DNA of 64,000 bases from Chitinophaga rhizosphaerae (GTDB taxonomy: Bacteria; Bacteroidota; Bacteroidia; Chitinophagales; Chitinophagaceae), in the NCBI RefSeq assembly GCF_003958645.1, contig NZ_RXLO01000001.1, positions 1-64,000 of the forward strand, in the 5' to 3' direction. The notes under the pieces were generated by a model. It saw nothing but the letters and a program-made list of their open reading frames with translations. It was not told the origin of the DNA and did not search any database. Below are positions 27,383-36,687 of this stretch, piece after piece. Position 1 is the stretch's first letter. Each line of letters opens with the position of its first letter. A program made the translations under genes and the position numbers.

Positions 27383-29923
27383 ATGAGCAATACACAAGAA
27401 ACACCGGACGAATCACTGCATGGCGCAGCGCACGTAGACGAGAAATACAAGGACTGGTTCCTGGACTACGCCTCGTACGTTATCTTGGAGCGCGCGGTGC
27501 CTGGCGTGGAAGACGGGCTCAAACCCGTTCAGCGCCGCATCATGCACGCCATGAAGGAAATGGACGACGGGCGTTTCAACAAGGTGGCCAACGTGATCGG
27601 GCAAACCATGCAGTACCACCCGCATGGAGACGCCTCCATCAGCGACGCCATCGTGAACCTCGGACAGAAAGAACTGCTGATCGATATGCAGGGCAACTGG
27701 GGCGACGTTCGCACGGGCGACGATGCCGCCGCCGCCAGGTACATCGAGGCACGCCTTTCGAAATTTGCGCTGGAAGTAGCTTTCAACGGTAAAACCACCG
27801 AATGGCAACTGAGCTACGACGGCCGTAAGAACGAGCCGCTCGCACTGCCGATGAAATTCCCGCTGCTGCTCGCGCAGGGCGCGGAAGGCATCGCCGTGGG
27901 CCTCAGCACCAAGATCCTCCCGCATAACTTCATCGAACTGATAGACGCTTCCATCAAATACCTCCGCGGAAAGAAATTCGAGCTTTATCCCGATTTCCTC
28001 ACCGGTGGCATGATCGACGTGGCCAACTACAACGACGGTAAACGCGGCGGCAAAGTGCGCGTTCGCGCCCACATCGAGGAGAAAGACAAAAAGACCCTCC
28101 TCATCAAGGACGTACCGTACGGCGTTACCACCACCGGCCTCATGGATTCCATCGTGAAAGCCAACGACAACGGGAAGATCAAGATCAAAAAAGTGATCGA
28201 CAATACCGCCGCCGACGTGGAGATCGAAGTACAACTGGCGCCCGGTATTTCGCCGGACATCACCATCGACGCGCTCTACGCCTTCACGGATTGCGAAGTG
28301 TCCATCTCCCCGAACGCCTGCGTGATCGTGGACGATAAACCCATGTTCCTCGGCGCATCCGACCTGCTGCGGCGCTCGGCCGATTTTACGAAACACCTCC
28401 TGCAGCGGGAACTCGAGATCCGCCTCGCCGAGCTCGAAGAAAAATGGCACTACACTTCCCTCGAAAAAATCTTCTTCGAAAAAGGGATTTACAAAGAGCT
28501 GGAAGAAAAACACAAAGACTGGGAAGCCGTACTGGTAGCCATCGACAAGGGATTCACCCCCTACAAAAAGCAACTCAAGCGCGACATTTCCCGCGAAGAT
28601 ATCGTTAAACTCACCGAAAAACCGGTGCGCCGCATCTACCGCCTCGATATCAACGAACTCAACGAGCAGATCAAGGCGATCGACGCCGATATCAAACAGG
28701 TAAAGCACGACCTCGCCAACCTGACCGATTTCGCGGTAGCCTACTTCGAAGGCCTCCAGAAAAAATACGGCAAGGGCCGCGAACGGAAAACCGAGATCAA
28801 AACCTTCGATACCATCCAGCAACAATCCGTCGCCATCGCCAACACCAAAATTTACGTGAACCGGGCAGACGGGTTCATCGGCACCTCGCTCAAAAAGGAC
28901 GAGTTCGTGGCCGATTGCTCCGATATCGACAATATCATCGTTTTCCGCCGCGACGGTGTGATGCTGGTCACCAAAGTATCCGACAAAACATTCGTGGGCA
29001 AAGACATCATTCATGTGGACGTGTTCCGCAAGAACGATGAGCGGATGACCTACAATATGATCTACACCGACGGTAAAACCGGTTACAGCCTGGCCAAACG
29101 CTTCAACGTTACCGGTATCACCCGCGATAAGGAATACAACCTCACCAAAGGCGAAAAGGGCTCCAAAGTGCATTACTTCACCGCAAACGCCAACGGCGAA
29201 GCGGAAGTGGTAACCGTGAAGCTCAGCGCCAATTGCGCCGCCAAGAAGAAGGAATTCGATTTCTATTTCGAGACCATTCCCATCAAAGGCCGCAGCTCCA
29301 TGGGCAACGTGGTGACCAAATGGCCCATCCGCTCCGTGAAGTTCAAGGAGAAAGGCGTTTCTACCCTGAGCGGACTGAAAATCTGGTATGATGATGCCGT
29401 AGGTCGCCTGAACACCGACCAGCGCGGCCTGTTCGTTGGCTCGTTCGAAGGGGAAGACAAGATCGTCGTGTTCTACAAAAACGGGACGTACGAACTGACG
29501 AACTTCGAACTGACCAACCGCTTCGATGCGGAACAAGCCATGTACATCGAGAAATTCAACCCGGAAAGGATCGTTTCCACCGTGTATTTCGATGCCGACA
29601 AGAAGCAGTATAACGTGAAACGCTTCAAGATCGAAACGCAAACCCTCAACAACAAGTTCTCCTTCATCAAGGAGGGCGCCCATAACCATGTGGAGCTGGT
29701 AACCACGCAGGCAGAACCCGTCGTGATCCTCCGCACAGGCAAGAAGCGCGATCCCGATGAAGAGGAAATCTCCCTCCACGAAGCGTATGAGGTGACCGGC
29801 TGGCGCACAGTAGGTAACAAGATCGCAGGAGACGATTTCGTGAACATCGAACTCATCACCGAAGACGAAGAAGCCGAACAGGAAGATGACGATGCCGGGA
29901 ATGTTCAAGGCGAATTGTTCTGA
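27383..29923 (+). CDS. parC: DNA topoisomerase IV subunit A (ParC/GyrA family)
   Basis: An 846-residue breakage-reunion subunit. The winged-helix active site has Arg119-Tyr120 (DDAAAARYIEARLS), Tyr120 being the DNA-linking residue. The tower and coiled-coil regions follow and the C-terminal third (from about residue 500) is a divergent beta-pinwheel with an acidic tail (EDEEAEQEDDDAG). The canonical GyrA box (QRRGGKG) is not seen, consistent with topoisomerase IV. In the quinolone-contact segment, HGDASISDA has Ala84 where E. coli GyrA Ser83 would lie. It closes the operon parE, DUF1835, cupin-like, parC, and a strong terminator follows. Confidence 0.92.
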   Translation: MSNTQETPDESLHGAAHVDEKYKDWFLDYASYVILERAVPGVEDGLKPVQRRIMHAMKEMDDGRFNKVANVIGQTMQYHPHGDASISDAIVNLGQKELLIDMQGNWGDVRTGDDAAAARYIEARLSKFALEVAFNGKTTEWQLSYDGRKNEPLALPMKFPLLLAQGAEGIAVGLSTKILPHNFIELIDASIKYLRGKKFELYPDFLTGGMIDVANYNDGKRGGKVRVRAHIEEKDKKTLLIKDVPYGVTTTGLMDSIVKANDNGKIKIKKVIDNTAADVEIEVQLAPGISPDITIDALYAFTDCEVSISPNACVIVDDKPMFLGASDLLRRSADFTKHLLQRELEIRLAELEEKWHYTSLEKIFFEKGIYKELEEKHKDWEAVLVAIDKGFTPYKKQLKRDISREDIVKLTEKPVRRIYRLDINELNEQIKAIDADIKQVKHDLANLTDFAVAYFEGLQKKYGKGRERKTEIKTFDTIQQQSVAIANTKIYVNRADGFIGTSLKKDEFVADCSDIDNIIVFRRDGVMLVTKVSDKTFVGKDIIHVDVFRKNDERMTYNMIYTDGKTGYSLAKRFNVTGITRDKEYNLTKGEKGSKVHYFTANANGEAEVVTVKLSANCAAKKKEFDFYFETIPIKGRSSMGNVVTKWPIRSVKFKEKGVSTLSGLKIWYDDAVGRLNTDQRGLFVGSFEGEDKIVVFYKNGTYELTNFELTNRFDAEQAMYIEKFNPERIVSTVYFDADKKQYNVKRFKIETQTLNNKFSFIKEGAHNHVELVTTQAEPVVILRTGKKRDPDEEEISLHEAYEVTGWRTVGNKIAGDDFVNIELITEDEEAEQEDDDAGNVQGELF

Positions 29924-29941
29924 TAATCAATGATTTAGTAT

Positions 29942-29978
29942 AAAGGCGCAAGGGTGGCGAAACCCTTGCGCCTTTTTT
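29942..29978 (+). terminator. Strong rho-independent terminator after parC
   Basis: AAAGGCGCAAGGGT (29942-29955) pairs perfectly with ACCCTTGCGCCTTT (29962-29975), 6-base loop, followed by more T. It lies 18 bases after the parC stop. Confidence 0.95.
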
Positions 29979-30013
29979 GTTTTTATCCAGTCAGACGTTT
30001 GGGACGAACGGAT

Positions 30014-30043
30014 TGGTCGTATGCAGATTTACCGTTACATTCG
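30014..30043 (+). promoter_or_regulatory. Probable promoter of the M16 peptidase pair
   Basis: TTG (30014-30016), a 19-base spacer and TACATTCG (30036-30043) match the Bacteroidota promoter with one substitution in the -7 box. It gives a leader of about 60 bases. Confidence 0.5.
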
Positions 30044-30112
30044 GTAAAGGCTTACCCGCCCAACCTGACTTTTTAAACCTGTATTCTATTCCTGACCCTG
30101 GAAATTTCGCCC

Positions 30113-31492
30113 ATGAAGAAATCACCCCTTTTATTTCCATTGCTGGTACTGGCGTTATCGGCATCCGCTCAAAAATCGCCCAACAAACCCGCCAACATTT
30201 TCATGTCCAAATTGCCGAACGGTTTGGAACTATTGGTGCTGGAAGATCATTCCGTGCCGCTGGTTACCGTTGAAATGGCCGTCCGCAACGGATCTTACAC
30301 GGAAGATAACGAGTATAACGGCTTGTCGCACCTCTACGAGCACATGTTCTTCAAAGCCAACAAAGACATCCCCTCGCAGGAGAAATACCTCGAGCGCGTG
30401 CAGGAACTGGGGATTTCGTTTAACGGCACCACCAGCCAGGAGCGCGTCAATTACTTTTTTACCCTCGGCAGCAAGGACCTCGACAACGGTCTCCGGTTCA
30501 TGAACAGCGCCATCCGCTACCCGCTGTTTTTGCAAGAGGAAATGAAGAAGGAAAATCCCGTGGTAGACGGCGAGTTCCAGCGCGCCGAATCCAATCCCGC
30601 CTGGGCGCTGTTCGACAAGGTGAACCACAAAACCTGGGGCGCGCATTATTCCCGGAAAAACCCCATCGGCGACCACGACATCATCCTCACCGCCACACCC
30701 GGGAAAATGCGCATCATCAAAGACAAATATTATTATCCCGACAATTCCATCCTCCTCATCGCTGGCGACGTAAAGCATGAAGACGTTTTTCGCCGTGCGA
30801 AGGAAGTGTTCGGGGATTGGAAAGCCGCCGGCTTCGATCCGTTCAAACGCTGGCCCATCCCTGATTTTGAACCGCTGAAAGGAAAAGACAGCCTGCATTT
30901 CGTGACGATCAGCCCCAACGCCAAGGTGCCAATTTTACTGCAGGTATGGCACGGGCCGGATACGCGCAACGATATTAAAGCCACGCTGGTGGCGGACGTG
31001 TTTTCGTACATCCTGTCGCAGAAAAACTCCCGGTTCCAGAAAAACCTCATCGACAGCGGGTACGCCCTGAACGTGGGGATCAGTTACCAGACAGCGAAAT
31101 TCGTAGGCCCGATCCAGGTTTTCTGCGTGCCGAACCCTGCAAAGTTCAAGGAATCGTTCAAGGCGCTGGCAAGGGAAATCGAGCAGTTCGACAGCGACGA
31201 TTATTTTACCGACGAGCAACTGGAAACCTCGAAGATCAAGCTGGCCAACAGCGAGAAATTCAATATGGAAGCCACCACGGAGTACATTCATTCACTGAGC
31301 TTCTGGTGGGCCTCGGCAACGCTGGATTATTATTTCGATTACATCGCCGAACTGAACAAGGTGACGCGTAGAGACATCCAGGATTATGTCCGCAAGTACA
31401 TCAAAAACCAGCCTTCCGTGGCGGGTTTGCTGCTGAGCCCGGACATGCAGAAAGAATGGAACGTAACCGACCTGGATGCTTTATACCGCTAA
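30113..31492 (+). CDS. M16-family zinc metallopeptidase (catalytic)
   Basis: A 459-residue secreted peptidase with a signal peptide ending near residue 20 (SASAQ). The inverted zinc motif HxxEH is His73-Leu-Tyr-Glu76-His77, and the third ligand is probably Glu154 in NPVVDGEFQR, 77 residues later as expected for the family. The C-terminal half is the second M16 domain. It would cleave peptides or small proteins in the periplasm. The next gene encodes a paralogue without the zinc motif, so the two likely form the active/inactive heterodimer seen in bacterial M16 pairs. Confidence 0.93.
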   Translation: MKKSPLLFPLLVLALSASAQKSPNKPANIFMSKLPNGLELLVLEDHSVPLVTVEMAVRNGSYTEDNEYNGLSHLYEHMFFKANKDIPSQEKYLERVQELGISFNGTTSQERVNYFFTLGSKDLDNGLRFMNSAIRYPLFLQEEMKKENPVVDGEFQRAESNPAWALFDKVNHKTWGAHYSRKNPIGDHDIILTATPGKMRIIKDKYYYPDNSILLIAGDVKHEDVFRRAKEVFGDWKAAGFDPFKRWPIPDFEPLKGKDSLHFVTISPNAKVPILLQVWHGPDTRNDIKATLVADVFSYILSQKNSRFQKNLIDSGYALNVGISYQTAKFVGPIQVFCVPNPAKFKESFKALAREIEQFDSDDYFTDEQLETSKIKLANSEKFNMEATTEYIHSLSFWWASATLDYYFDYIAELNKVTRRDIQDYVRKYIKNQPSVAGLLLSPDMQKEWNVTDLDALYR

Positions 31493-31509
31493 CCTTTTAA
31501 ACACCGAAC

Positions 31510-32841
31510 ATGAAACGAATTATCTATATCATCCTGTGCGTTTGCGGCGGTACGCCCCTGTTTGCCCAAACCACGAAAGAGTTGCAGGTAGACGGGATCA
31601 AAGTGATTTTCAAGAAGACGGAAAAATCCGTCGCCACCGTAAACCTCTGCATCCGCGGCGGTGCCGCCAATATCACCGAAGCGCAGCAGGGGCTGGAGCC
31701 ACTGGCACTGCGGACCGCGCTGAACGGCGGTACGGCTTCCATGAATAAAGATGACCTGTCGGCAGAACTGGAGAAGCTCGGGACCGAGTTTTCCGCCGGT
31801 GCTAAAAACGATTTCTCCTTCATGACTATGACCTGCCTGCGCGACAAATGGGACCGCAGCTGGGCGCTGTTTTCCGACGCCGTGCTGCACCCCGTGATGG
31901 ACGAAGGCGAGTTCAGGCTGGAGCGCGACCGCATGGTGTCTGGCGCCAGGCAAATGGAAGCCGATCCCGATCAATACCTCCGCATACTGGCCGCCCAGCA
32001 GCTGTTTGCGGGAACGGACTATGCGAAGCGCGTAAATGGCGTTCCGGAAACACTGGAGAAACTCACGCTCGCCGATGCGAAGGACCTTTACAAAAAACTT
32101 CTCGGCAAGCAGCGGATTTATCTCGTGGTGGTTGGCAACCTGGATGAGAAAGACATTGCCGCGAAAGTGAAAAACACCCTGGCGGCGCTCCCCTCCGGCG
32201 AAGCCCCGCGCAAGCCTACGGCTGCTGCCATCAAGCCCGGCGTGAATGTTTCCGACCGCCAGCTGGCCACCAATTACATTATCGGTTTCGGGAATGCGCC
32301 GAAATATTATTCACCCGACGGGCCGCTTTTCCAGTTTGCCATGAGCATCCTGTACGACCGTTATTTCGTGGAGCTGCGGACGAAGCGAAGCCTGTCTTAC
32401 GCCCCGGCTGCGGGTTACAACAACGCTTTCATCGAAACGCCGGCCGCACAGTTGTATATTACGACGGTGGACCCCAAGCAGTCGCTGGAGGTGATGACGG
32501 CTATCATCAACGACGTGAAGGAGAACGGTTTTAAGCCGAAGGAAATCGAGAACAAGAAGAAATCCTACCTCACCAATTATTACATGACCAACCAGAGCAG
32601 CGGTGCGCAGGCTAACGTCATGAGCACCTGCGAGGCTTCCGGCAACTGGCGCATTTTCGACGAGATCAATACCCGCATCGGGCAGGTGAAAACGGAAGAC
32701 GTGAACCGCGTTTTCGGGAATTACCTCAACGAAGTGCAGTGGACGTACCTTGGGAACAAGGATAAAGTGGCGGAGTCGGATTTCAAGCAGCCGGCGCCGG
32801 CGAAACTGCCCGCTTCGAATGTGAAGAAGCCGAAAGATTAA
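31510..32841 (+). CDS. M16-family protein without zinc motif (probable partner subunit)
   Basis: A 443-residue secreted protein with a signal peptide (ending GTPLFAQ). It has the M16 fold pattern (EKSVATVNLCIRGGAANITEAQQGLEPL, ELRTKRSLSYAPAAGYNN) but HxxEH is absent where it should occur, replaced by GLEPLALRTAL. The RTKRSLSY segment matches the R-Y substrate-binding pair that non-catalytic subunits contribute. It starts 18 bases after the catalytic gene, so the two probably assemble as one peptidase. A perfect hairpin terminator follows. Confidence 0.9.
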   Translation: MKRIIYIILCVCGGTPLFAQTTKELQVDGIKVIFKKTEKSVATVNLCIRGGAANITEAQQGLEPLALRTALNGGTASMNKDDLSAELEKLGTEFSAGAKNDFSFMTMTCLRDKWDRSWALFSDAVLHPVMDEGEFRLERDRMVSGARQMEADPDQYLRILAAQQLFAGTDYAKRVNGVPETLEKLTLADAKDLYKKLLGKQRIYLVVVGNLDEKDIAAKVKNTLAALPSGEAPRKPTAAAIKPGVNVSDRQLATNYIIGFGNAPKYYSPDGPLFQFAMSILYDRYFVELRTKRSLSYAPAAGYNNAFIETPAAQLYITTVDPKQSLEVMTAIINDVKENGFKPKEIENKKKSYLTNYYMTNQSSGAQANVMSTCEASGNWRIFDEINTRIGQVKTEDVNRVFGNYLNEVQWTYLGNKDKVAESDFKQPAPAKLPASNVKKPKD

Positions 32842-32863
32842 GGGAATTAGCACTTCTTATATC

Positions 32864-32897
32864 GCAAAATCCGCCGTAATGGCGGATTTTGCTATTT
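32864..32897 (+). terminator. Terminator after the M16 pair
   Basis: GCAAAATCCGCC (32864-32875) and GGCGGATTTTGC (32881-32892) form a perfect 12-bp stem with a GTAAT loop, 22 bases after the stop. Confidence 0.85.
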
Positions 32898-33003
32898 GTA
32901 CAGTGCAGGGAAAAACGCAAATTGCAGGTAGGATGGAAGCGTGGAATGGCAGGATGCGATGGAGGCGCGGAGTTCGATTAACTTTTTTCGTTATATTGTG
33001 CCT

Positions 33004-33489
33004 ATGAAGCAGTACACATGTATGTTTGCGACCCTGTTGGCTGTGGCTTGTGCTTCTTCTGAAAAGCAGCCGAATGAAATCCGTGAGATCCGGGCAACGA
33101 GCGAAGCCGTGCTGGCTACGATCGAAAAGAAGGACGTCAAGGCTTTCCGGGAGTTGGTGGGCGTACCGCTGGAGCAGATCGGCCAATCGGAAGCTTCGCT
33201 GGCCCGGAAGTTCGACCGGATTTGCCGGGTGTTTGAAGAGTACGCGCCGAAAGAAAGACCGCCGGTTTTTGTGACCGACTCCGTTTCCACTTACAATAAA
33301 CGCGTAGTTTTTATTCCTGTTTACAGCGGGAAAGGCCTGAAAGGCTCGGTAGGGCAGGTGCGGCTGATGTTGCTCTTCGGCCCGAAGTCGCATTACCCGT
33401 ACAATAAAATCTCCGATATTGAGCTGCATGTTTTCAACCACGAAATGAACGAGCTTCCGCTGCCGGATGCCGAGCTGCCATCGCCCTGA
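33004..33489 (+). CDS. Predicted lipoprotein, unknown function
   Basis: The frame opens earlier (32941), but the ATG at 33004 starts MKQYTCMFATLLAVAC, a lipoprotein signal with the cysteine at residue 16. The mature protein is about 145 residues and has a helical stretch (REIRATSEAVLATIEKKDVKAF) followed by a beta-rich part (RPPVFVTDSVSTYNKRVVFIPVY). No family is recognised. It stands alone between the M16 terminator and the convergent gene at 33602. Confidence 0.75.
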   Translation: MKQYTCMFATLLAVACASSEKQPNEIREIRATSEAVLATIEKKDVKAFRELVGVPLEQIGQSEASLARKFDRICRVFEEYAPKERPPVFVTDSVSTYNKRVVFIPVYSGKGLKGSVGQVRLMLLFGPKSHYPYNKISDIELHVFNHEMNELPLPDAELPSP

Positions 33490-33526
33490 TGCAAAGCTGA
33501 AACCCATACTGCCGCCGAAGTGTGCG

Positions 33527-33591
33527 ACGCAACGGCGGTTGCGTGACGTGCCAGGGCTGACCTGCAAGTCACTTCGCTAACCGGATTAGCG
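33527..33591. terminator. Two small hairpins between convergent genes
   Basis: ACGCAAC/GTTGCGT (33527-33544, 4-base loop) and CGCTAA/TTAGCG (33575-33591, 5-base loop) are perfect short stems. Neither has a T run, so termination here is uncertain. Confidence 0.3.
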
Positions 33592-33601
33592 GTGTGGATG
33601 A

Positions 33602-34582
33602 CTAATTCTTTTTCTTCTTCTTGGCAGCTTTCTCCGCCTGTTTCGCGGCTTCTTCTTCCGCTATTTCATCGTAGGTTTTGGGTTCTTTCAGGTTCGACTT
33701 ACTCTTGTCGAAAGGCACGCCCACCGGCACTTTGCCTTTCTCCAGCGCGTCGTGGAATATTTTTTCGACATGTACCCATTTGCCGGCCTGCCATTTGAAG
33801 CCTTCGTAGTCCATATCGGGAACGAGCGTGTATTTTTTGGTTTCCTCGCCGGTTTCGGAAATGAGGTGATCGTAAATGATGAGGTTGGCTTCGGGGTTCC
33901 AGTTGAGGCTGGCGGCCGCGTCGCGCTTGTATTCCAGGATAAACCGGTTGCGCGTGGGCTTGCGGACGGTATCTTCCACGAAACTGAAATAGGGGCCGCC
34001 GAACACGGGCACGCTGTCTTTGAACGTGAGCATTTCAGCGATCTTTTTCTGGCTGCGCATGTTGTTGGCGTCCCAGCCGAACAGCGTGTAGTATTCCGCG
34101 TTGAAATACCGCCGCTGGATGATGGCGTAATACAGGCATCCGTACCAACCGTGGTGATTGGTGATCGTATCCGTATTGGTGGTGAAGTCGGAATTGTCGA
34201 ACAGGGGGAACAGCTTCAGGGAGCCGTCTTTGGTGTTCATCTGGATCACGCCGAAGTGGCGGAAAGTGCTGTTGTCGTTCTCCAGCGGCCAGGTGAAGAT
34301 GCGGAAAGTACTGTCTGCTGGGTACACCTTTGCCATCGTAGTCACCGAATCGAAGGGGTAGTAGAAAGAGTACGGCGTTTTGAGGGCTTTAACGAGCGCG
34401 GGGATGAACGCATCGTTTCTCGTGGTGCGCACTTCCTGGGTTTTACCGTTGATGATCTCGTAGCTCATGGCGCGCAGGGAATCCTGCCGCTTTTCGAGTT
34501 CGGCGAGGCTGGCTGCCGGGAGTTTCTGTCCAAAGGCAGTACTGGCGCAGCATATGGCGATAAGGAGGAGGATGGCTTTCAT
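33602..34582 (-). CDS. Secreted protein, unknown function
   Basis: A 326-residue protein with a signal peptide (MKAILLLIAICCASTAFGQ). The mature part is beta-rich with many aromatic residues (YSFYYPFDSV, HHGWYGCLYYAIIQRRYFNAEYYTLFGW) and ends in a lysine-rich tail (AAKKKKKN). I know such proteins only as uncharacterised Bacteroidota secreted proteins. It begins 33 bases after the stop of the upstream glycosyltransferase on the same strand and may be the last gene of the dihydroorotase-like/glycosyltransferase operon. Confidence 0.75.
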   Translation of the reverse strand: MKAILLLIAICCASTAFGQKLPAASLAELEKRQDSLRAMSYEIINGKTQEVRTTRNDAFIPALVKALKTPYSFYYPFDSVTTMAKVYPADSTFRIFTWPLENDNSTFRHFGVIQMNTKDGSLKLFPLFDNSDFTTNTDTITNHHGWYGCLYYAIIQRRYFNAEYYTLFGWDANNMRSQKKIAEMLTFKDSVPVFGGPYFSFVEDTVRKPTRNRFILEYKRDAAASLNWNPEANLIIYDHLISETGEETKKYTLVPDMDYEGFKWQAGKWVHVEKIFHDALEKGKVPVGVPFDKSKSNLKEPKTYDEIAEEEAAKQAEKAAKKKKKN

Positions 34583-34615
34583 GATACTTGTCTTATTAAC
34601 CCCAAAAGCATCGAT

Positions 34616-35731
34616 TTATTGCAGGGATGCGAGCGTTTTAACGAAATGGCCCCAGGAATACAGCTGCTTTTGCTCCCGGATAAAGTCGCCGAAGCGGCCG
34701 GCCGGCTGCTCCAGGAACCGGAGAATACCGTCTGCAATGGCCGTTGCATCGGGCTTTACGACATACCCCGCCTTTCCGTCGGGCACGATTTCCGGGAGGC
34801 CGCCCACATCGGTTACCAACATCGGCTTTTCGAAATGGTAGGCCATTTGTGAAATACCGCTTTGCGTGGCGGTACGGTAGGGTTGGACCACCAGGTCGGC
34901 CGCGGAGAAGAAATATTTCACGTCCGCATCCGGGATGAAATCGCTGACGATGGTAACGTTGTTGCCGATGAGCGGTTCGTATTTCTTACGGTCTTCGTAG
35001 AATTCCCCCGCCACCACGAGCCTCAGATCCCGCATGGCGCGGATGCGCGGATCGGCCATGGCCTGCAGCAGGAGGTCGAGCCCTTTGTAATGCCGGATGA
35101 ACCCGAAAAACAGGAGGTATTTTCCTTGTATATCCAAACCGAGATGGCGGCGCGCTTCCGGGGCCGGGAGCGTATCGCCGAAATGGTCGTACACGGGATG
35201 CGGCGCATATGCGGCAGGTTTATCGGTAAGTTTGCGGATATCGTTCAGCACTTCGCGGCTAAGGGTAATGAACGCATGGCAGCTGTTCACGAAATACCTG
35301 GTGAGCGCGGCATCTCCGGGCCGTTTTTCGTGGGGGATGAGGTTATGTACCAGTCCTACGATGCGGGAGTGCCCGTTTTTGCGGATGATGCGCGCCAGGC
35401 TGCCAAGGCTCATGGCCATGAGCGGCATCCAGAATGCGATGATCACCATATCCGGACGTTGCTTCCGGATGGCGAGCCCCGTCTTCCGCCAGTTCAGCGG
35501 GTTGAGGGAATGCACGCTACGTTTGATACAAAGCCCGGCAGGAGCGGGCGCCGAAGTATACTGTTCCTTCCCGGGGAACATGAACCCGGGATACTGGAAG
35601 GAGAACGTATGGATGTCTACCTCATGCCCCTGCGCGATGAGCTCGCGCGCAAGCCGCTCGTTGAAAGCGGCAAGCCCTCCCCGGATAGGGTGGGCGGGAC
35701 CGATAATGACGATTTTCTGCAAAGCAGCCAT
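34616..35731 (-). CDS. GT4-type glycosyltransferase
   Basis: A 371-residue GT-B fold glycosyltransferase. The N-terminal start MAALQKIVIIGPAHPIRGGLAAFNERL is the acceptor-side Rossmann domain with a glycine-rich loop. The C-terminal donor domain has GKYLLFFGFIRHYKGLDLLLQA and, near residue 290, FFSAADLVVQPYRTATQSGI, the E-x7-E region (here the first Glu is not conserved). It transfers a sugar from a nucleotide donor to an acceptor, probably in a surface glycan. Its start overlaps the stop of the GT2 gene upstream by one base (TGATG), so the two are coupled. Confidence 0.88.
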   Translation of the reverse strand: MAALQKIVIIGPAHPIRGGLAAFNERLARELIAQGHEVDIHTFSFQYPGFMFPGKEQYTSAPAPAGLCIKRSVHSLNPLNWRKTGLAIRKQRPDMVIIAFWMPLMAMSLGSLARIIRKNGHSRIVGLVHNLIPHEKRPGDAALTRYFVNSCHAFITLSREVLNDIRKLTDKPAAYAPHPVYDHFGDTLPAPEARRHLGLDIQGKYLLFFGFIRHYKGLDLLLQAMADPRIRAMRDLRLVVAGEFYEDRKKYEPLIGNNVTIVSDFIPDADVKYFFSAADLVVQPYRTATQSGISQMAYHFEKPMLVTDVGGLPEIVPDGKAGYVVKPDATAIADGILRFLEQPAGRFGDFIREQKQLYSWGHFVKTLASLQ

Positions 35732-36687
35732 CAGTCTTCGTTTTCAAGGATTTCCTCCACGAGATAGGAATTGCGCTCCGGTGCGTTGCGCGCTACCAGT
35801 TCGGCGATGAACCCCGTGAGGAACAGTTGCGAACCGATGATGAGGAGCAGCATGGCGAGGAAGAACAGCGGCCTTTCCGTCATTTTGTACTGCATCCAGA
35901 ATATTTTGGCTACGGCCAGGTACCCCGCGATGATGAACCCGATGAGGAAAAACAGCGTGCCCAGCGCACCGAAAAAGTGCATGGGCCGCTTCCCGAAACG
36001 CCCTACGAAAGTGATGGACGCGAGGTCGAGGAAGCCGTTGATGAAGCGCTCCAGACCGAATTTGGTGGTGCCGTACTTGCGCTTGCGGTGCTCCACCACT
36101 TTTTCGCCGATGTTGCGGAACCCGCTCCACTTGGCGATCACGGGAATATACCGGTGCATTTCTCCGTACACTTCGATGGTTTTTACCACCTTTTTACGAT
36201 ACGATTTCAAACCGCAGTTGAAATCGTGCAGCTTGATGCCGCTCATCTTGACGGTGGCCCAGTTGAAGAGCTTCGAAGGGAGATTTTTGGTCAGCGTATT
36301 GTCGAAGCGCTTCTTCTTCCAGCCGCTCACCAGGTCGTACCCGTCGTCTACGATCATGCTGTAGAGGCCGGGGATTTCGTCGGGCGAGTCTTGCAGGTCG
36401 GCGTCCATCGTGATGACCACACGGCCCTGTGCCTTACGGAAACCTTCGTTGAGCGCGGCGGATTTGCCGTAATTGCGCTGGAATTTGATGCCTTTGATGT
36501 TCGGGTTTTCGAGGGAAAGCTGGCGGATCACGTCCCACGACTGGTCGGTACTCCCGTCGTCTACCATCCATACTTCATAAGAGAAGCCGTTGGCTAGCAT
36601 GACGCGGTCGATCCATGCCGCCAGTTCGGGCAGTGATTCTTCTTCGTTTTTTAAGGGAACGATTACGGATATGTCCAGGTGTTTCAT
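35731..36687 (-). CDS. GT2-type glycosyltransferase (DPM1/GtrB-like) with two membrane helices
   Basis: A 318-residue membrane-bound enzyme. The catalytic domain starts ISVIVPLKNEEESLPEL and holds VDDGSTDQSW and the metal-binding TMDADLQDSPDEIP. Two C-terminal transmembrane helices (about 232-257 and 270-295) follow an amphipathic segment, the layout of polyisoprenyl-phosphate sugar transferases such as GtrB, ArnC and DPM1. It probably charges undecaprenyl phosphate with a sugar for later transfer across the membrane. Its start overlaps the DUF4199 stop by 4 bases and its stop overlaps the GT4 start. Confidence 0.93.
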   Translation of the reverse strand: MKHLDISVIVPLKNEEESLPELAAWIDRVMLANGFSYEVWMVDDGSTDQSWDVIRQLSLENPNIKGIKFQRNYGKSAALNEGFRKAQGRVVITMDADLQDSPDEIPGLYSMIVDDGYDLVSGWKKKRFDNTLTKNLPSKLFNWATVKMSGIKLHDFNCGLKSYRKKVVKTIEVYGEMHRYIPVIAKWSGFRNIGEKVVEHRKRKYGTTKFGLERFINGFLDLASITFVGRFGKRPMHFFGALGTLFFLIGFIIAGYLAVAKIFWMQYKMTERPLFFLAMLLLIIGSQLFLTGFIAELVARNAPERNSYLVEEILENED

